Positions 54,856-64,000 of a stretch of DNA of 64,000 nt are shown piece by piece. The notes beneath the pieces are model-generated. The model was not told the DNA's origin. It searched no databases and saw nothing but the letters and a program-made list of their open reading frames with translations. Within the stretch, counting starts at the first letter, position 1. Each line of letters starts with the position of its first letter. The stretch is from an uncultured Robinsoniella sp. (lineage in GTDB: Bacteria > Bacillota > Clostridia > Lachnospirales > Lachnospiraceae). The stretch spans positions 29,111 to 93,110 of the forward strand of contig UQGG01000028.1 in assembly GCA_900540475.1 (NCBI GenBank). The letters are read 5' to 3'. The position numbers and the translations under genes were made by a program.

Positions 54856-57800
54856 GTGGACAATATAGGCGGCGGGGAAACATTAGAGACACTCCGTGTG
54901 GTTATAGAGGCTACTACTAGACCATACAGGGAGGAATTAGACAGGGTAAGAACGGCTACAGCGCAGGCTACGGATAGGGTAGAGCGAGAAACAGCAAAGA
55001 TGTCAAAGGCATTTAGCAAAGTAGGATCTGCGATAAAAATGGCGCTTGGTGCGGTAAGCATCGGCGCTATTACTTCGTTCGCAAAATCCTGCATTGATTT
55101 GGGATCGGATCTTGCGGAAGTGCAGAATGTTGTAGATGTTACGTTTGGCAGCATGAGTTCAGAGGTGGATAAGTTTACCAAGAATGCCATAGCACAGTTT
55201 GGATTATCGGAACTGACCGCTAAGAAGTACATGGGTACTTACGGCGCTATGGCAAAGGCGTTCGGAATGAATACACAGCAGGCTTACGACATGTCAGCGG
55301 CGATTACCGGATTGACCGGTGATGTGGCATCTTTTTACAATCTGTCTACAGATGAATCATATACAAAACTAAAATCAATTTTTACCGGTGAGACAGAATC
55401 CCTGAAAGATTTGGGCGTAGTTATGACTCAGACGGCACTTGACCAGTACGCACTTAATAATGGATTTGGCAAGACTACAGCTCAGATGACAGAGCAGGAA
55501 AAGGTAATGCTTCGTTACCAGTTCGTTATGGCGCAGTTAGGCATTGCCCAGGGGGATTTTGCCCGTACAAGCGACGGATGGGCAAACCAGACGCGTGTCC
55601 TGCAGCTTCGGTTTGACCAGTTAAGGGCTACAATAGGCCAGGGGCTAATAAATGCCCTTACACCAGTATTAAAGATCCTGAACGGGATTATAGAGCGCCT
55701 GCAGGTAGCGGCCCAGGCATTTACCGCATTTACGGCTGCGTTATTCGGAAAGTCCACACAGCAAAGCACAAAACCGGTTCCAAAGCAAGATATCGGTGGC
55801 GGAAGCGATTTAGCAGACAGCACAGGCCAGGCGGCGGATAACACCGGAGATATTGCCGGAAATTTAAAAGATGGCGCAGAACAGGCGAAAAAGATACAGC
55901 TTGCGCTTATGGGATTCGACCAGATCAACAAGCTTTCAAGCCCGCTTGATGATACAAATACTCCATCAGGAGGCGGTACAGAGACGCCATCTATTCCGGG
56001 CTACGCAGGACTTGACGGAAGTGTTCTATCAGACGTTAATAAAGAACTGGATGATATCAATAAAAATGCGGAAAAGGCAGCCAAGAAGCTGAAGGACTTT
56101 TTAAAAGGGGTAAAGGAGGCTGCAGAGCCAACCACAAGGGCACTGAAAAAGTTGTGGGATGAAGGACTTTCTAAACTGGGCAACTTTACCTGGACGGCGA
56201 TTAAAGATTTTTGGAATAACTTTTTAAAACCTATGGGGAAATGGACATTAGGAGATAAGGGGTTACCGAGATTTTTCAATATAACGAATGATTTGTTGAA
56301 TAAAATCGATTGGCCAAAGCTTAATAAGTCATTAGCAAACCTTTTTAATGAATTAAAGAAACCGACAAAGTTTGTTTGGACAGCGTTGATGGATTTTTAC
56401 GAAGGGTTTCTAGTTCCAGTGGGGCTTTGGGTTATGGGCGAAGGTCTTCCTAAGTTTTATGATTTATGTAGTAAATTAATATCAAAAATCGATTGGGATG
56501 AACTGAACGAAGCATTGAAAATACTGTGGGATGCGTTAGGACCTTTTGCTGCTGCTATTGGTAGGGGTTTAGTGTCATTTATTGAAACAATGGCAAAGAT
56601 ATTAACACCAATAATTGCAACAATCTTGTCTGGAATAGCATCCGCACTAAAAATATTAGCAGATGCTATAAATTCAATACCTGCACCAGTTGCAGAGGCA
56701 ATTGGAGGAGCGATTGGTGGAATATGCACAGCCTTGCTTGGGTTTAAAGCTGTAAATGCCGTAGTTGGTATTATAAGCGGAGCCAAGGCGGCGATATCAG
56801 GTTTGCTGTCAGCGATTGTAGCACATCCGGTAGCAGCCATTATAATTGGGGTTGCGGGTTTGGCGGGTGCGCTTGTTAGTTTTTCTAATGCTACAATGAA
56901 AGATCCCGAATTTGATAAATGGAGTTCAGGAATGGATGACCTTAACGATTCATTAAAGCAAACTAATGATGAAGTACAAAGAAGATTGGATCAGGCGGAT
57001 AAATGGAAAGATGCTGGTGAGGCAGAAGTTGGAGCAGCTAAAATAGTGGCAGAAGAGTATTACAAACTAGCTGAAAAAGCGGATTTAACTAATGCAGAAA
57101 AAGAGAGGATGAAGAGACTTTCAGAAGATTTGATTAAAATGGTTCCTGAATTAGAAACCAGTTATAATAAAGAAACTGGACTTATAACAGCCAAAAAAGA
57201 AGAAGTGCAAAACCTTATCGACAAAATGTTAGAACAATATAAACTAGAGGCAGCAAAAGAAAGCTTGATAGAATATGAAAGAGCACGTCTACAGTCTTAT
57301 GAAGCTGTTTCAAAAGCATCTGAAGAGGTTTCCGACAGTGTAAAGATGCTGAAAGAGAAAGAGGATGCACTTAATGCGGCGCAACAAGAAAATGCGAAAC
57401 AAAATGAAGCGTTAGGACTTAGTGCTGCATCATTAACCCCTGAAGTGGTTAAATTAAAGGACCAGGTTGCTGAGGCAAAAGAAAAACTGGACAGCAACAA
57501 AGAATCCATGCGTAATATGATGGATAAATATAATGAATCACAGGCGAGTATTGACACTGTTACGGAATATATGTACGGGATGGGAGATGCCGTAGACAAT
57601 ACCGGTAAAAAAGCGGATGGTCTTACCAAGGCATACGCTGTTATGATCGATGATGTAGGTGGAATATTCGAAAACGGCAAACAGGTCATGGGACAAAAAG
57701 CAATTGACATATATAAGGGAATAGAAGAAGGGTTGTATAAGGATAACGGCAAGGGCGTTTATGATGTTGGAAATGGCATAATGGTACAGTTTGGAAACTC

Positions 57801-58656
57801 TTTCGAAGATAAAAAACCTGAGATTAAGAGCATGGTTGAAGAAATTGGGAAAGAATCTGTAAGCGCACTTAATTCAGGTGCAGAGAAAGAAATATCATCC
57901 AGCAAGGAAAAAATGAAAACTAATTTCAGGGGCTGGGCGGCATACAGTGCGGCAGGATATAAAGATAAAATTCAGGAAATGGAATCTGATTTTGTTAAAA
58001 CAATGAGAGGGTTTGCTGCTAACGGAATAGCAAAGCCATTTGCAGATGAACTTGAAATTAATTCACCATCAAAATTATTTGGAGATTATGCAAAATATGT
58101 AGGACAGGGATTTTCAAATAACTTAGAAAGTGCATTCTCAAAAGCCTTTGATTTTTTTGGGGATATTAAAGAAAAGGTCTCTTCTTCTGTAGGCGACTTA
58201 AGCGGTACTGGAAAGAGCGCTATTCAGTCATTTGCGGATGGGTTCCAATCCATTCATATACCTACACCTAGGATAGATATCGGCTGGGAAGATTGGTCTG
58301 TTGGCAATTTGACCTTCTCAGTCCCAAAATTCAATGGGGTAAGTTGGTATGCGCGTGGCGGCTTCCCAGCAAACGGGGAAATGTTCATGGCTAATGAAGC
58401 AGGACCAGAAATGATCGGTAAAATGGGCAACAGAAATGTTGTTGCAAATAATAAACAGATCACAGAAGGTATTAAAGCTGCTGTAGTTGATGGGATGATG
58501 GAAGTGGCCGCTGTTATGGGGGATAACTCTAATAATAGTAGCAAAACACCAGTAATCGAGTTTACACTTATGACTGATTCAGAAACATTTTATAAAATAG
58601 TTAGAAAAGGTAAACAGAAATATGAAAATAGATATGAAGTAGTTGCCACCATATAG
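54856..58656 (+). CDS. Tail tape measure protein
   Basis: 1266 residues, setting tail length. An N-terminal coiled coil ('RVRTATAQATDRVERETAKM'-like) leads to the conserved TMP region ('GSDLAEVQNVVDVTFGSMSS', 'YGAMAKAFGMNTQQAYDMSA', 'FTGETESLKDLGVVMTQTAL'). A tandem repeat of about 60 residues near 435-560 and hydrophobic helices at about 555-680 follow. A late 'ELEINSPSKLFGDYAKYVGQ' motif is also usual. The start is uncertain: GTG 54856 overlaps the ribosome site AAGGAGG, whereas ATA 54865 has ideal spacing. Confidence 0.92.
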   Translation: MDNIGGGETLETLRVVIEATTRPYREELDRVRTATAQATDRVERETAKMSKAFSKVGSAIKMALGAVSIGAITSFAKSCIDLGSDLAEVQNVVDVTFGSMSSEVDKFTKNAIAQFGLSELTAKKYMGTYGAMAKAFGMNTQQAYDMSAAITGLTGDVASFYNLSTDESYTKLKSIFTGETESLKDLGVVMTQTALDQYALNNGFGKTTAQMTEQEKVMLRYQFVMAQLGIAQGDFARTSDGWANQTRVLQLRFDQLRATIGQGLINALTPVLKILNGIIERLQVAAQAFTAFTAALFGKSTQQSTKPVPKQDIGGGSDLADSTGQAADNTGDIAGNLKDGAEQAKKIQLALMGFDQINKLSSPLDDTNTPSGGGTETPSIPGYAGLDGSVLSDVNKELDDINKNAEKAAKKLKDFLKGVKEAAEPTTRALKKLWDEGLSKLGNFTWTAIKDFWNNFLKPMGKWTLGDKGLPRFFNITNDLLNKIDWPKLNKSLANLFNELKKPTKFVWTALMDFYEGFLVPVGLWVMGEGLPKFYDLCSKLISKIDWDELNEALKILWDALGPFAAAIGRGLVSFIETMAKILTPIIATILSGIASALKILADAINSIPAPVAEAIGGAIGGICTALLGFKAVNAVVGIISGAKAAISGLLSAIVAHPVAAIIIGVAGLAGALVSFSNATMKDPEFDKWSSGMDDLNDSLKQTNDEVQRRLDQADKWKDAGEAEVGAAKIVAEEYYKLAEKADLTNAEKERMKRLSEDLIKMVPELETSYNKETGLITAKKEEVQNLIDKMLEQYKLEAAKESLIEYERARLQSYEAVSKASEEVSDSVKMLKEKEDALNAAQQENAKQNEALGLSAASLTPEVVKLKDQVAEAKEKLDSNKESMRNMMDKYNESQASIDTVTEYMYGMGDAVDNTGKKADGLTKAYAVMIDDVGGIFENGKQVMGQKAIDIYKGIEEGLYKDNGKGVYDVGNGIMVQFGNSFEDKKPEIKSMVEEIGKESVSALNSGAEKEISSSKEKMKTNFRGWAAYSAAGYKDKIQEMESDFVKTMRGFAANGIAKPFADELEINSPSKLFGDYAKYVGQGFSNNLESAFSKAFDFFGDIKEKVSSSVGDLSGTGKSAIQSFADGFQSIHIPTPRIDIGWEDWSVGNLTFSVPKFNGVSWYARGGFPANGEMFMANEAGPEMIGKMGNRNVVANNKQITEGIKAAVVDGMMEVAAVMGDNSNNSSKTPVIEFTLMTDSETFYKIVRKGKQKYENRYEVVATI

Positions 58657-58704
58657 TTTACTTTCCTCTATACGTTTGGTATAATTTAGAAAAACGTATA
58701 GAGG
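58657..58704 (+). promoter_or_regulatory. Promoter of the lipoprotein cargo gene, inside a 13-bp inverted repeat
   Basis: TTTACT (58657-58662), 17-bp spacer, TATAAT (58680-58685). A perfect inverted repeat (58665-58677 with 58692-58704) brackets the -10 box, so it may be an operator; it could also end tape-measure transcription. Confidence 0.7.
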
Positions 58705-58714
58705 GAGTGATTAT

Positions 58715-59296
58715 ATGAGATACATAAAGATAATATGTGTATGTTTATTGTCAACAATAATATTAGGTGGGTGTTATCCAAGGGATCAATACGAAAGCGA
58801 AATAGCTACTCTTAAAGAAAGAAATTCAAAATTAGAATTACAGTTAAGTAATGCAGAAGACGCATTTAAAGAAAGAACCAGCGAGTATAACGCATTAAAA
58901 GAAAAATGCAACAGTACCAGCGAAACCGAACAAAGCAGTGACCCAGCAGAGGAAACAGAGAGCGAGGTCGAAACCGAAATGGTGCAAACAGAGGGAATAA
59001 TGGATCCATTCCAATTATCCGCAGGGACATTTATAATAGGAGAAGACATTCCAAACGGAAAGTATGACTTTATCGCTAATACAGGTAGTAGTCAGATTTA
59101 TATTTATAAATCATATGATGATTTTAAAGATAGTGAATATTCATTTACCCAGACATATAATTTGGGGGCAGAGGGAAGTACAGGATTAGAAAGTTTGCCG
59201 GACTTGTACAGTAAAACGGCTAGTAATGTGAGACTGTCGGATGGTGAGTGTTTGGTGATTAATAGCGGGTTAACAATTGATGTTATAAACAAATAA
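58715..59296 (+). CDS. Lipoprotein, lysogenic cargo (moron) gene
   Basis: 193 residues. Signal peptide with lipobox 'CLLSTIILGGC' (Cys20) for anchoring to the outer face of the membrane. A coiled-coil segment (about 25-65), an acidic Ser/Thr/Glu linker and a C-terminal beta domain follow ('LSAGTFIIGEDIPNGKYDFI', 'TGLESLPDLYSKTASNVRLS'). It interrupts the tail genes between tape measure and distal tail, with its own promoter and terminator. A surface lipoprotein made in the lysogen could block superinfection or alter the host surface; not shown. Confidence 0.8.
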   Translation: MRYIKIICVCLLSTIILGGCYPRDQYESEIATLKERNSKLELQLSNAEDAFKERTSEYNALKEKCNSTSETEQSSDPAEETESEVETEMVQTEGIMDPFQLSAGTFIIGEDIPNGKYDFIANTGSSQIYIYKSYDDFKDSEYSFTQTYNLGAEGSTGLESLPDLYSKTASNVRLSDGECLVINSGLTIDVINK

Positions 59297-59307
59297 TTTA
59301 AATTAGG

Positions 59308-59342
59308 TAGGGATAGCTACATATGTAGGTGTTCCTATTTTG
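59308..59342 (+). terminator. Terminator of the lipoprotein gene
   Basis: A hairpin of about 15 pairs centred at 59322/59323 (palindrome CTACATATGTAG at its tip), followed by TTTTG. Confidence 0.65.
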
Positions 59343-59377
59343 TTTACTGGGATAATTTCGAAACGGAGGTGGTGTTA

Positions 59378-59734
59378 TTGGCAATGTTAGAAATAAATGG
59401 GGCAGGTGTAAAAGACCCTACCACATTCACCTGGGGCTTGCAGGACATATCGACATCCGAGGCAGGACGTACAGAAGATACGATCATGCATAAAAACCGG
59501 GTAGGGCAGAAGAGGAAGCTTTCTGTCAGCTGGGTAAACCCAACGCCCCAGGAGACGGCCTCCATCCTGCAGGCGGTTAATCCAGAATATATTAATATCA
59601 TGTATCCAGATGCAATGAGCGGAACAAATGAGATCCGCACATTCTATGTAGGGGACAGGACAGCACCCATAAGGGCGTGGACCGTAAATTATAAACGGTA
59701 CACGTCCTTAACTTTTGATCTGATAGAAAGGTAA
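59378..59734 (+). CDS. Distal tail-associated protein (DUF6711-like)
   Basis: The start is put at TTG 59378, eight bases after GGAGG; 118 residues. 'MLEINGAGVKDPTTFTWGLQ', 'GQKRKLSVSWVNPTPQETAS' and 'YINIMYPDAMSGTNEIRTFY' resemble small tail proteins located between tape measure and tail endopeptidase genes. Family assignment is tentative. Confidence 0.65.
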   Translation: MAMLEINGAGVKDPTTFTWGLQDISTSEAGRTEDTIMHKNRVGQKRKLSVSWVNPTPQETASILQAVNPEYINIMYPDAMSGTNEIRTFYVGDRTAPIRAWTVNYKRYTSLTFDLIER

Positions 59735-59738
59735 AGGA

Positions 59739-62189
59739 ATGGTTAATACAAGTTTAGAATATAGAAAAGCCCTGTATGAAGATAAACGCTCATTCATACC
59801 AAAAGTAAATATATTACTTTCCAATGGTACTGTCTTAGAGCTGTCAGGAAGCCAGATCATGCAGGGCGGGGTAAAAATAGATGACGGTGTAAGCAGTCCG
59901 GGAAGCTTTGACATCGGGTCTGCAGTAATCGGGAAACTGACACTGAATATAAACAACATGCAAGACGAATACAGCGATTATAATTTTACAGACGCAGTAG
60001 TTACAGTGTTTGTAGGACTACAACTGGAGAGCCGCATTGAATGGCTTAAGAAAGGCGTATTTAGCGCAGATGATCCAACATCTACCCAAAGTGTTATTAC
60101 CCTGGAATGCCTGGATAATATGTCTAAATTCGATAAGCAGTATGATGGTAAGCTAAGTTTCCCGGCAAATCTACAGACTATTGTAAATTACTGCTGTAGT
60201 AAATGCGGGGTTTTGTTGAATACCAATCAATTTGATAATTATACCTATCGTGTGGAAAAGTCCCCATTTGGAGAAAATCCCCAGGTGACATACCGGGAAA
60301 TAATTTCTTACTGTGCGCAGATTGCCGGGTGTTATGCCAGATGTAATCCGGACGGAAGGCTGGAGCTTAAATGGTACGACACAGCAGCATTCCCGGCATT
60401 GGATGACCTGGATGGCGGGAATCTTACGGATTACAGTTCTGGTGCGAATATAGATGGGGGCAGTTTTACAAATTACAGCTCCGGTGATTCTGGCGATGGA
60501 GGCGAATTTACGACAAAACTGCCGTACCATCATATCTACAGCCTGTCTTCTCTAAAAATAGCGGTAGATGATGTGGTTATAACAGGCATCAGGGTAACGG
60601 CATCAGGAAAAGAAGAAAACGGCGAAGCGAAGGAAGGGGAAACGGTGCTTTCTGGTGAGGCAGGATATATACTGGAACTTCCCTCTAATCCATTTGTTGA
60701 ATATGGGAAAGCATCAACTGTGGCGGATTATCTGTATGATAAAATTGGCGGGATGAGATTTCGTCCGGCAGATGCAGGCTGTCTGGGTGATCCGTCCATA
60801 GAAGCGGGTGACTGTGCAGTCATAACCGACCGGAAAGGAAATTCTTACCACTGTTACGTTACAAACTTAAGCTACACAATGGGCGGGTTTGAAAGCTTAT
60901 CCTGTGACGCTGAACCGCCGGCAAGGAAAACTTCACAGCGTTATAGTGAGATTACGAAAGCAATTGTAAAAGCAAGGGAAGAGACTGAAAAGCAGCTATC
61001 GAATTATGACCAGCGTGTCCAGCAGCTTAACAGCCTGGCAATGAATGCGATGGGGTATTATGAGACAACGGATACAGGGGATGATGGAAGCACTATAAAA
61101 TATATGCATGACAAACCGCTGATGTCTGAAAGTAAAGTTGTTTATAAAAAATCCATAGACGGTTTCTTTATAAGCCATGATGGGGGAAAGACTTTTGATA
61201 ATGGATTTGATAAGGATGGTAATGCAGTACTTAACGTGGTTGCAGCAATCGGAATTGTATGTGACTGGATAAAGGGCGGGACTCTTGTCCTTGGCGGGGA
61301 TAACAATACAAGTGGGGAAATGATTATTAATAACGCGGATAATATTGCTATCGGAAGCTGGGGAAAAGAAGGAATTATTGCTTCAAAGGGAAGGATTGGC
61401 GGCTGGGTGTTTGATCCGTCAGGCGGGTGGCATGGAGACGGGTTATATTCAGAGCAGACAATGGGGGATAAAAAAGTAAAAGTATTTTTACGCCCGCCAC
61501 TTATGACGGCTGTTGATTCAGACGAAGTGTTCTATATTGAACACACCAATCCGACAGCAAATTACCCAAAAGTAAAATTATCGATCGATTACTTAGGAAG
61601 GATAAAAAACACCTTGACGGACGGGGAAGGAAATGAAAAAATATCGATCCTGATCGGAATGGGAAATTTGGAGGTGGGCGGGGTTAATTGTGACTTGCTG
61701 AATGTATCAGGAAGGTCAAACCTGTTGGATCTCTATGTAAATAAAATTGTTTCCACATGGACATTGCGAAACCCGGGAACTACTTCGGCCGGAACGCTGG
61801 GAATGGACTATAATGGGAATATTCTATTAGAGAAATCATCATCCAGGAAATACAAAAAAAATATTTCATCTCATATTGAAAATGAATTAAATGCGAATAA
61901 GTTATATGATCTGCAGGTGGTACAGTTCCAGTATAAAAAAGGGTATCTTCCCCCGGATGATCCGTGCGAAGGAAAACACCATATCGGTTTTATTGCAGAG
62001 GAAGTATTTGAAAAATATCCGTTTGCAGCAATCTTAAATAAAGATGGGGCGCCGGAAAGCTGGTCGCAAAGATCCTTAATCCCCCCAATGCTCAAACTGT
62101 TACAGGAACAAAAACATCAAATTGATGAACTGATAATGAGAGTAGAAAACCTGGAAAAGGAAGTGAAAAATCATGGCAATACGAAATAG
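59739..62189 (+). CDS. Tail/baseplate protein with C-terminal peptidase S74 chaperone domain
   Basis: 816 residues. The N-terminal half is a tail hub-like region ('YRKALYEDKRSFIPKVNILL', 'IEWLKKGVFSADDPTSTQSV', 'YREIISYCAQIAGCYARC'), with a Gly/Ser repeat 'GGNLTDYSSGANIDGGSFTN' at about 225-260. The C-terminus is a peptidase S74 intramolecular chaperone: 'SSSRKYKKNISSHI' has the Ser-Lys pair for self-cleavage, and 'HHIGFIAEEVFEKYPFAAIL' and a final coiled coil follow. After trimer assembly the S74 part is usually released. It likely contributes to cell contact. Confidence 0.85.
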   Translation: MVNTSLEYRKALYEDKRSFIPKVNILLSNGTVLELSGSQIMQGGVKIDDGVSSPGSFDIGSAVIGKLTLNINNMQDEYSDYNFTDAVVTVFVGLQLESRIEWLKKGVFSADDPTSTQSVITLECLDNMSKFDKQYDGKLSFPANLQTIVNYCCSKCGVLLNTNQFDNYTYRVEKSPFGENPQVTYREIISYCAQIAGCYARCNPDGRLELKWYDTAAFPALDDLDGGNLTDYSSGANIDGGSFTNYSSGDSGDGGEFTTKLPYHHIYSLSSLKIAVDDVVITGIRVTASGKEENGEAKEGETVLSGEAGYILELPSNPFVEYGKASTVADYLYDKIGGMRFRPADAGCLGDPSIEAGDCAVITDRKGNSYHCYVTNLSYTMGGFESLSCDAEPPARKTSQRYSEITKAIVKAREETEKQLSNYDQRVQQLNSLAMNAMGYYETTDTGDDGSTIKYMHDKPLMSESKVVYKKSIDGFFISHDGGKTFDNGFDKDGNAVLNVVAAIGIVCDWIKGGTLVLGGDNNTSGEMIINNADNIAIGSWGKEGIIASKGRIGGWVFDPSGGWHGDGLYSEQTMGDKKVKVFLRPPLMTAVDSDEVFYIEHTNPTANYPKVKLSIDYLGRIKNTLTDGEGNEKISILIGMGNLEVGGVNCDLLNVSGRSNLLDLYVNKIVSTWTLRNPGTTSAGTLGMDYNGNILLEKSSSRKYKKNISSHIENELNANKLYDLQVVQFQYKKGYLPPDDPCEGKHHIGFIAEEVFEKYPFAAILNKDGAPESWSQRSLIPPMLKLLQEQKHQIDELIMRVENLEKEVKNHGNTK

Positions 62190-64000
62190 AAGGGGAGACA
62201 TCAATGACCTGGTACGCAGCAGCCTGCTTCCGGGAGAATATGCAATCGCTACAAACGGGACCGTTACCATCTGCTATGGAGGCGGGAAGACGAAAGACCT
62301 TGCTTCTCTGGAAGACCTGCAGAAGATATCCCTGGAAGAAACAACATACCGGGAAGAAATACGAAAGATTATAGATGATATAAATGCGGAAATCGCAATA
62401 CAGGATAGCGCACTTAATCAAAGAATTTCTGAAAATACAAATGCCATTAACCTGCATAAGGCTGATATGGCAGATGCAATAGCTGGAATCAATACAAATA
62501 TCGAACAGATCAAGACAGATATTGATCAAAACATTACCACTCAGATCAATCAGGTAAAAGAAGATATCAAAGAAGTGGAAACAAATATCCGGGAAAATAT
62601 TTCAGTTGAATTGGAGGCGGTAAAGACCGATATCGATGAGATCAAGAACGGCGCTGCCAAGTACCCGATTGCTACAGAAGCAGAAGCCAGGGCTGGAATA
62701 GACGATAATAAACTTATGACACCCCTTAAAGTCGCACAGGCAATTGAGGAACTGTCCAGCGGAGGCGGTGGTGGTGGTTCTACCATTCCAATCATGTCCA
62801 GTACCTTTACCGGAGGAAGCTTTGCAGTAGGGGAAGAAATAGAAATCCGTTACCGGTGGAGCAGCCCGAATGAGGGTTACGGCATTCTGCATCTGATGGT
62901 GGATAACGTAGAGGTGCAGACTGCAGAAGTACAGCAGGGGATTAACCGGGCGGTTGTAACAGATCTTTTAAAAGGATCCCATACCATTTTAATGTATGTT
63001 ACGGATCGAGGCGCACTGACAACGGATAAACTATCATTTACAGTACGTATTGGAGGCTTGGATCTCATCTCTTCTTTTGATGATTCCGAGGACTTTACCA
63101 TTAAGAGTGTAATAAAGATTCCTGTTACGATTGACACCATCAGTCTGGAACCGATTTATCTGATCCAGACCATAGACAGCAGCCAGACAAGGTTATCCGG
63201 TCAGAATGGATATAATGTCATTCAACTGCCATCATTGACCCCGGGGGCGCACAAAGTGACTATACAAGCGGAATCCGGAGTGTATAAGAGTAATCTATTA
63301 AGCTATAACATTGTAATCGAAGACGCTGACAGCCTGACGATAATCTGTGACTATAATACGGACAGTGTTAAATATCGTGATCTGGTTGAAATTCCTTACC
63401 GGGTAAGTTTAAAAGGCGTCAGTAAATTTGATGCACAGTATCTGGTTGATGAAACGACAGTGAAGACACTGGAAATTAACGCAGGAAATAATGTCTGGAG
63501 CACAAGAGATCTGGAGGTGGGTGACCATGTCCTTCGAATCAATGTGGCGACTAAAGACGGAGCAAAGACTGCCTTTGTAGAAAAACGGCTTAGGGTGGAG
63601 GCATCCAGTTATACCCCGTTGAAGCCTGTACAGGATGCATCTTTGATAGCCTGGTTTGATGCAGCTGGAAGGACGAACCAGGATATCAATAAAACAGAGT
63701 GGACGGATAAATCCGGTAACGGTGTGAAAGCCAGTCTTGTTAACTTTAATTATGGCGGTAATGGATGGATAGAAGGTGCGTTGAAATGCAATGGAAACAG
63801 CTACGTGGAAATAGACCTGCGTCCTTTTGCGGATGATGTTCCAAACGGCTTGACCATTGACATTAAATTCAAGACCAGGGATACCGGAGAAGAAAATGCC
63901 TGCGTTTTGGATATAAGAGATACGGGGACGAATCAAAAAGGGTTTGCAATTGACACGAAGAATATTTATCTGAATTCAGGATCGACAAAGCTTAAAAGCG
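62173..64000 (+). CDS. Tail fibre/receptor-binding protein, 5' part (runs off window)
   Basis: ATG 62173 overlaps the previous gene by 17 bases; the frame stays open to the window end (609 codons). The start 'GDINDLVRSSLLPGEYAIAT' is typical of phage fibre proteins. A coiled coil follows (about 55-170, 'INTNIEQIKTDIDQNITTQI'), then 'PIATEAEARAGIDDNKLMTP', a Gly-rich hinge, several Ig-like beta modules, and a LamG/concanavalin-like domain near the edge ('SLIAWFDAAGRTNQ', 'GALKCNGNSYVEIDL'). It probably binds a host surface sugar. Confidence 0.85.
   Translation, partial: MAIRNRRGDINDLVRSSLLPGEYAIATNGTVTICYGGGKTKDLASLEDLQKISLEETTYREEIRKIIDDINAEIAIQDSALNQRISENTNAINLHKADMADAIAGINTNIEQIKTDIDQNITTQINQVKEDIKEVETNIRENISVELEAVKTDIDEIKNGAAKYPIATEAEARAGIDDNKLMTPLKVAQAIEELSSGGGGGGSTIPIMSSTFTGGSFAVGEEIEIRYRWSSPNEGYGILHLMVDNVEVQTAEVQQGINRAVVTDLLKGSHTILMYVTDRGALTTDKLSFTVRIGGLDLISSFDDSEDFTIKSVIKIPVTIDTISLEPIYLIQTIDSSQTRLSGQNGYNVIQLPSLTPGAHKVTIQAESGVYKSNLLSYNIVIEDADSLTIICDYNTDSVKYRDLVEIPYRVSLKGVSKFDAQYLVDETTVKTLEINAGNNVWSTRDLEVGDHVLRINVATKDGAKTAFVEKRLRVEASSYTPLKPVQDASLIAWFDAAGRTNQDINKTEWTDKSGNGVKASLVNFNYGGNGWIEGALKCNGNSYVEIDLRPFADDVPNGLTIDIKFKTRDTGEENACVLDIRDTGTNQKGFAIDTKNIYLNSGSTKLKS

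Overview
The window reads as part of the chromosome of a Gram-positive anaerobe of the Lachnospiraceae (Clostridia), perhaps Blautia or a near relative. The reasons are strong AGGAGG ribosome-binding sites, consensus TTGACA/TATAAT promoters, many TTG and GTG starts, a CymR-type Rrf2 regulator beside MetY and CysK, and protein families typical of gut Clostridia. The genus is a guess from style, not from a search.

Positions 1-28,350 are ordinary chromosome. In order: a LacI-type regulator cut by the window edge; a PadR regulator; a DUF3795 protein; MsrAB; a CNNM/CorC-type transporter behind a long leader; an SRAP peptidase and a Y-family polymerase; an MFS transporter; a uracil/xanthine permease; a cell-wall amidase; a 1304-residue PAS/GGDEF/EAL protein; a small gene behind a LexA-like box; a sulfur block (cysK, an IscR-like and a CymR-like Rrf2 regulator, metY, a second cysK); a two-subunit ThrE-type exporter; an Asn/Ser-rich protein; a rhodanese; two YfcE-type phosphodiesterases; an RNA methyltransferase; an anchored papain-like protease; and an XTP/dITP pyrophosphatase. 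This part ends in six tRNA genes (Pro, Gly, Arg, His, Gln, Lys) behind one consensus promoter. A palindromic MITE-like element at 6433-6602 has left two partial copies. One forms the 3' end of the padR gene and the other supplies the -35 box of a predicted rdgB promoter.

Positions about 28,350-64,000 are the left part of a siphovirus-type prophage that has apparently entered at the tRNA-Lys gene. The right end lies outside the window. Layout: integrase; a convergent toxin-peptide/antisense-RNA pair; a repressor/Cro switch with five operators; two reverse-strand cargo genes with near-identical promoters; an early operon of antirepressors and small unknown genes; replication genes (replisome organiser, helicase loader, primase-helicase); an ArpU-like late regulator; then terminase, portal, MuF, scaffold, capsid, head-tail joining, tail tube, frameshifted tail chaperones, tape measure, a lipoprotein cargo gene, distal tail genes and a fibre gene that runs off the end.

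The observations I consider most worth following are: (1) an Asp-rich leader peptide whose codons form one arm of a terminator ahead of the CNNM transporter gene, a possible magnesium-sensing attenuator; (2) a toxin peptide of 31 residues with a convergent antisense RNA beside the integrase; (3) a MuF head protein with a C-terminal RelA/SpoT-like domain, followed by a possible immunity gene; and (4) several cargo genes with their own promoters or terminators. All calls come from reading the sequence; no database search was possible.
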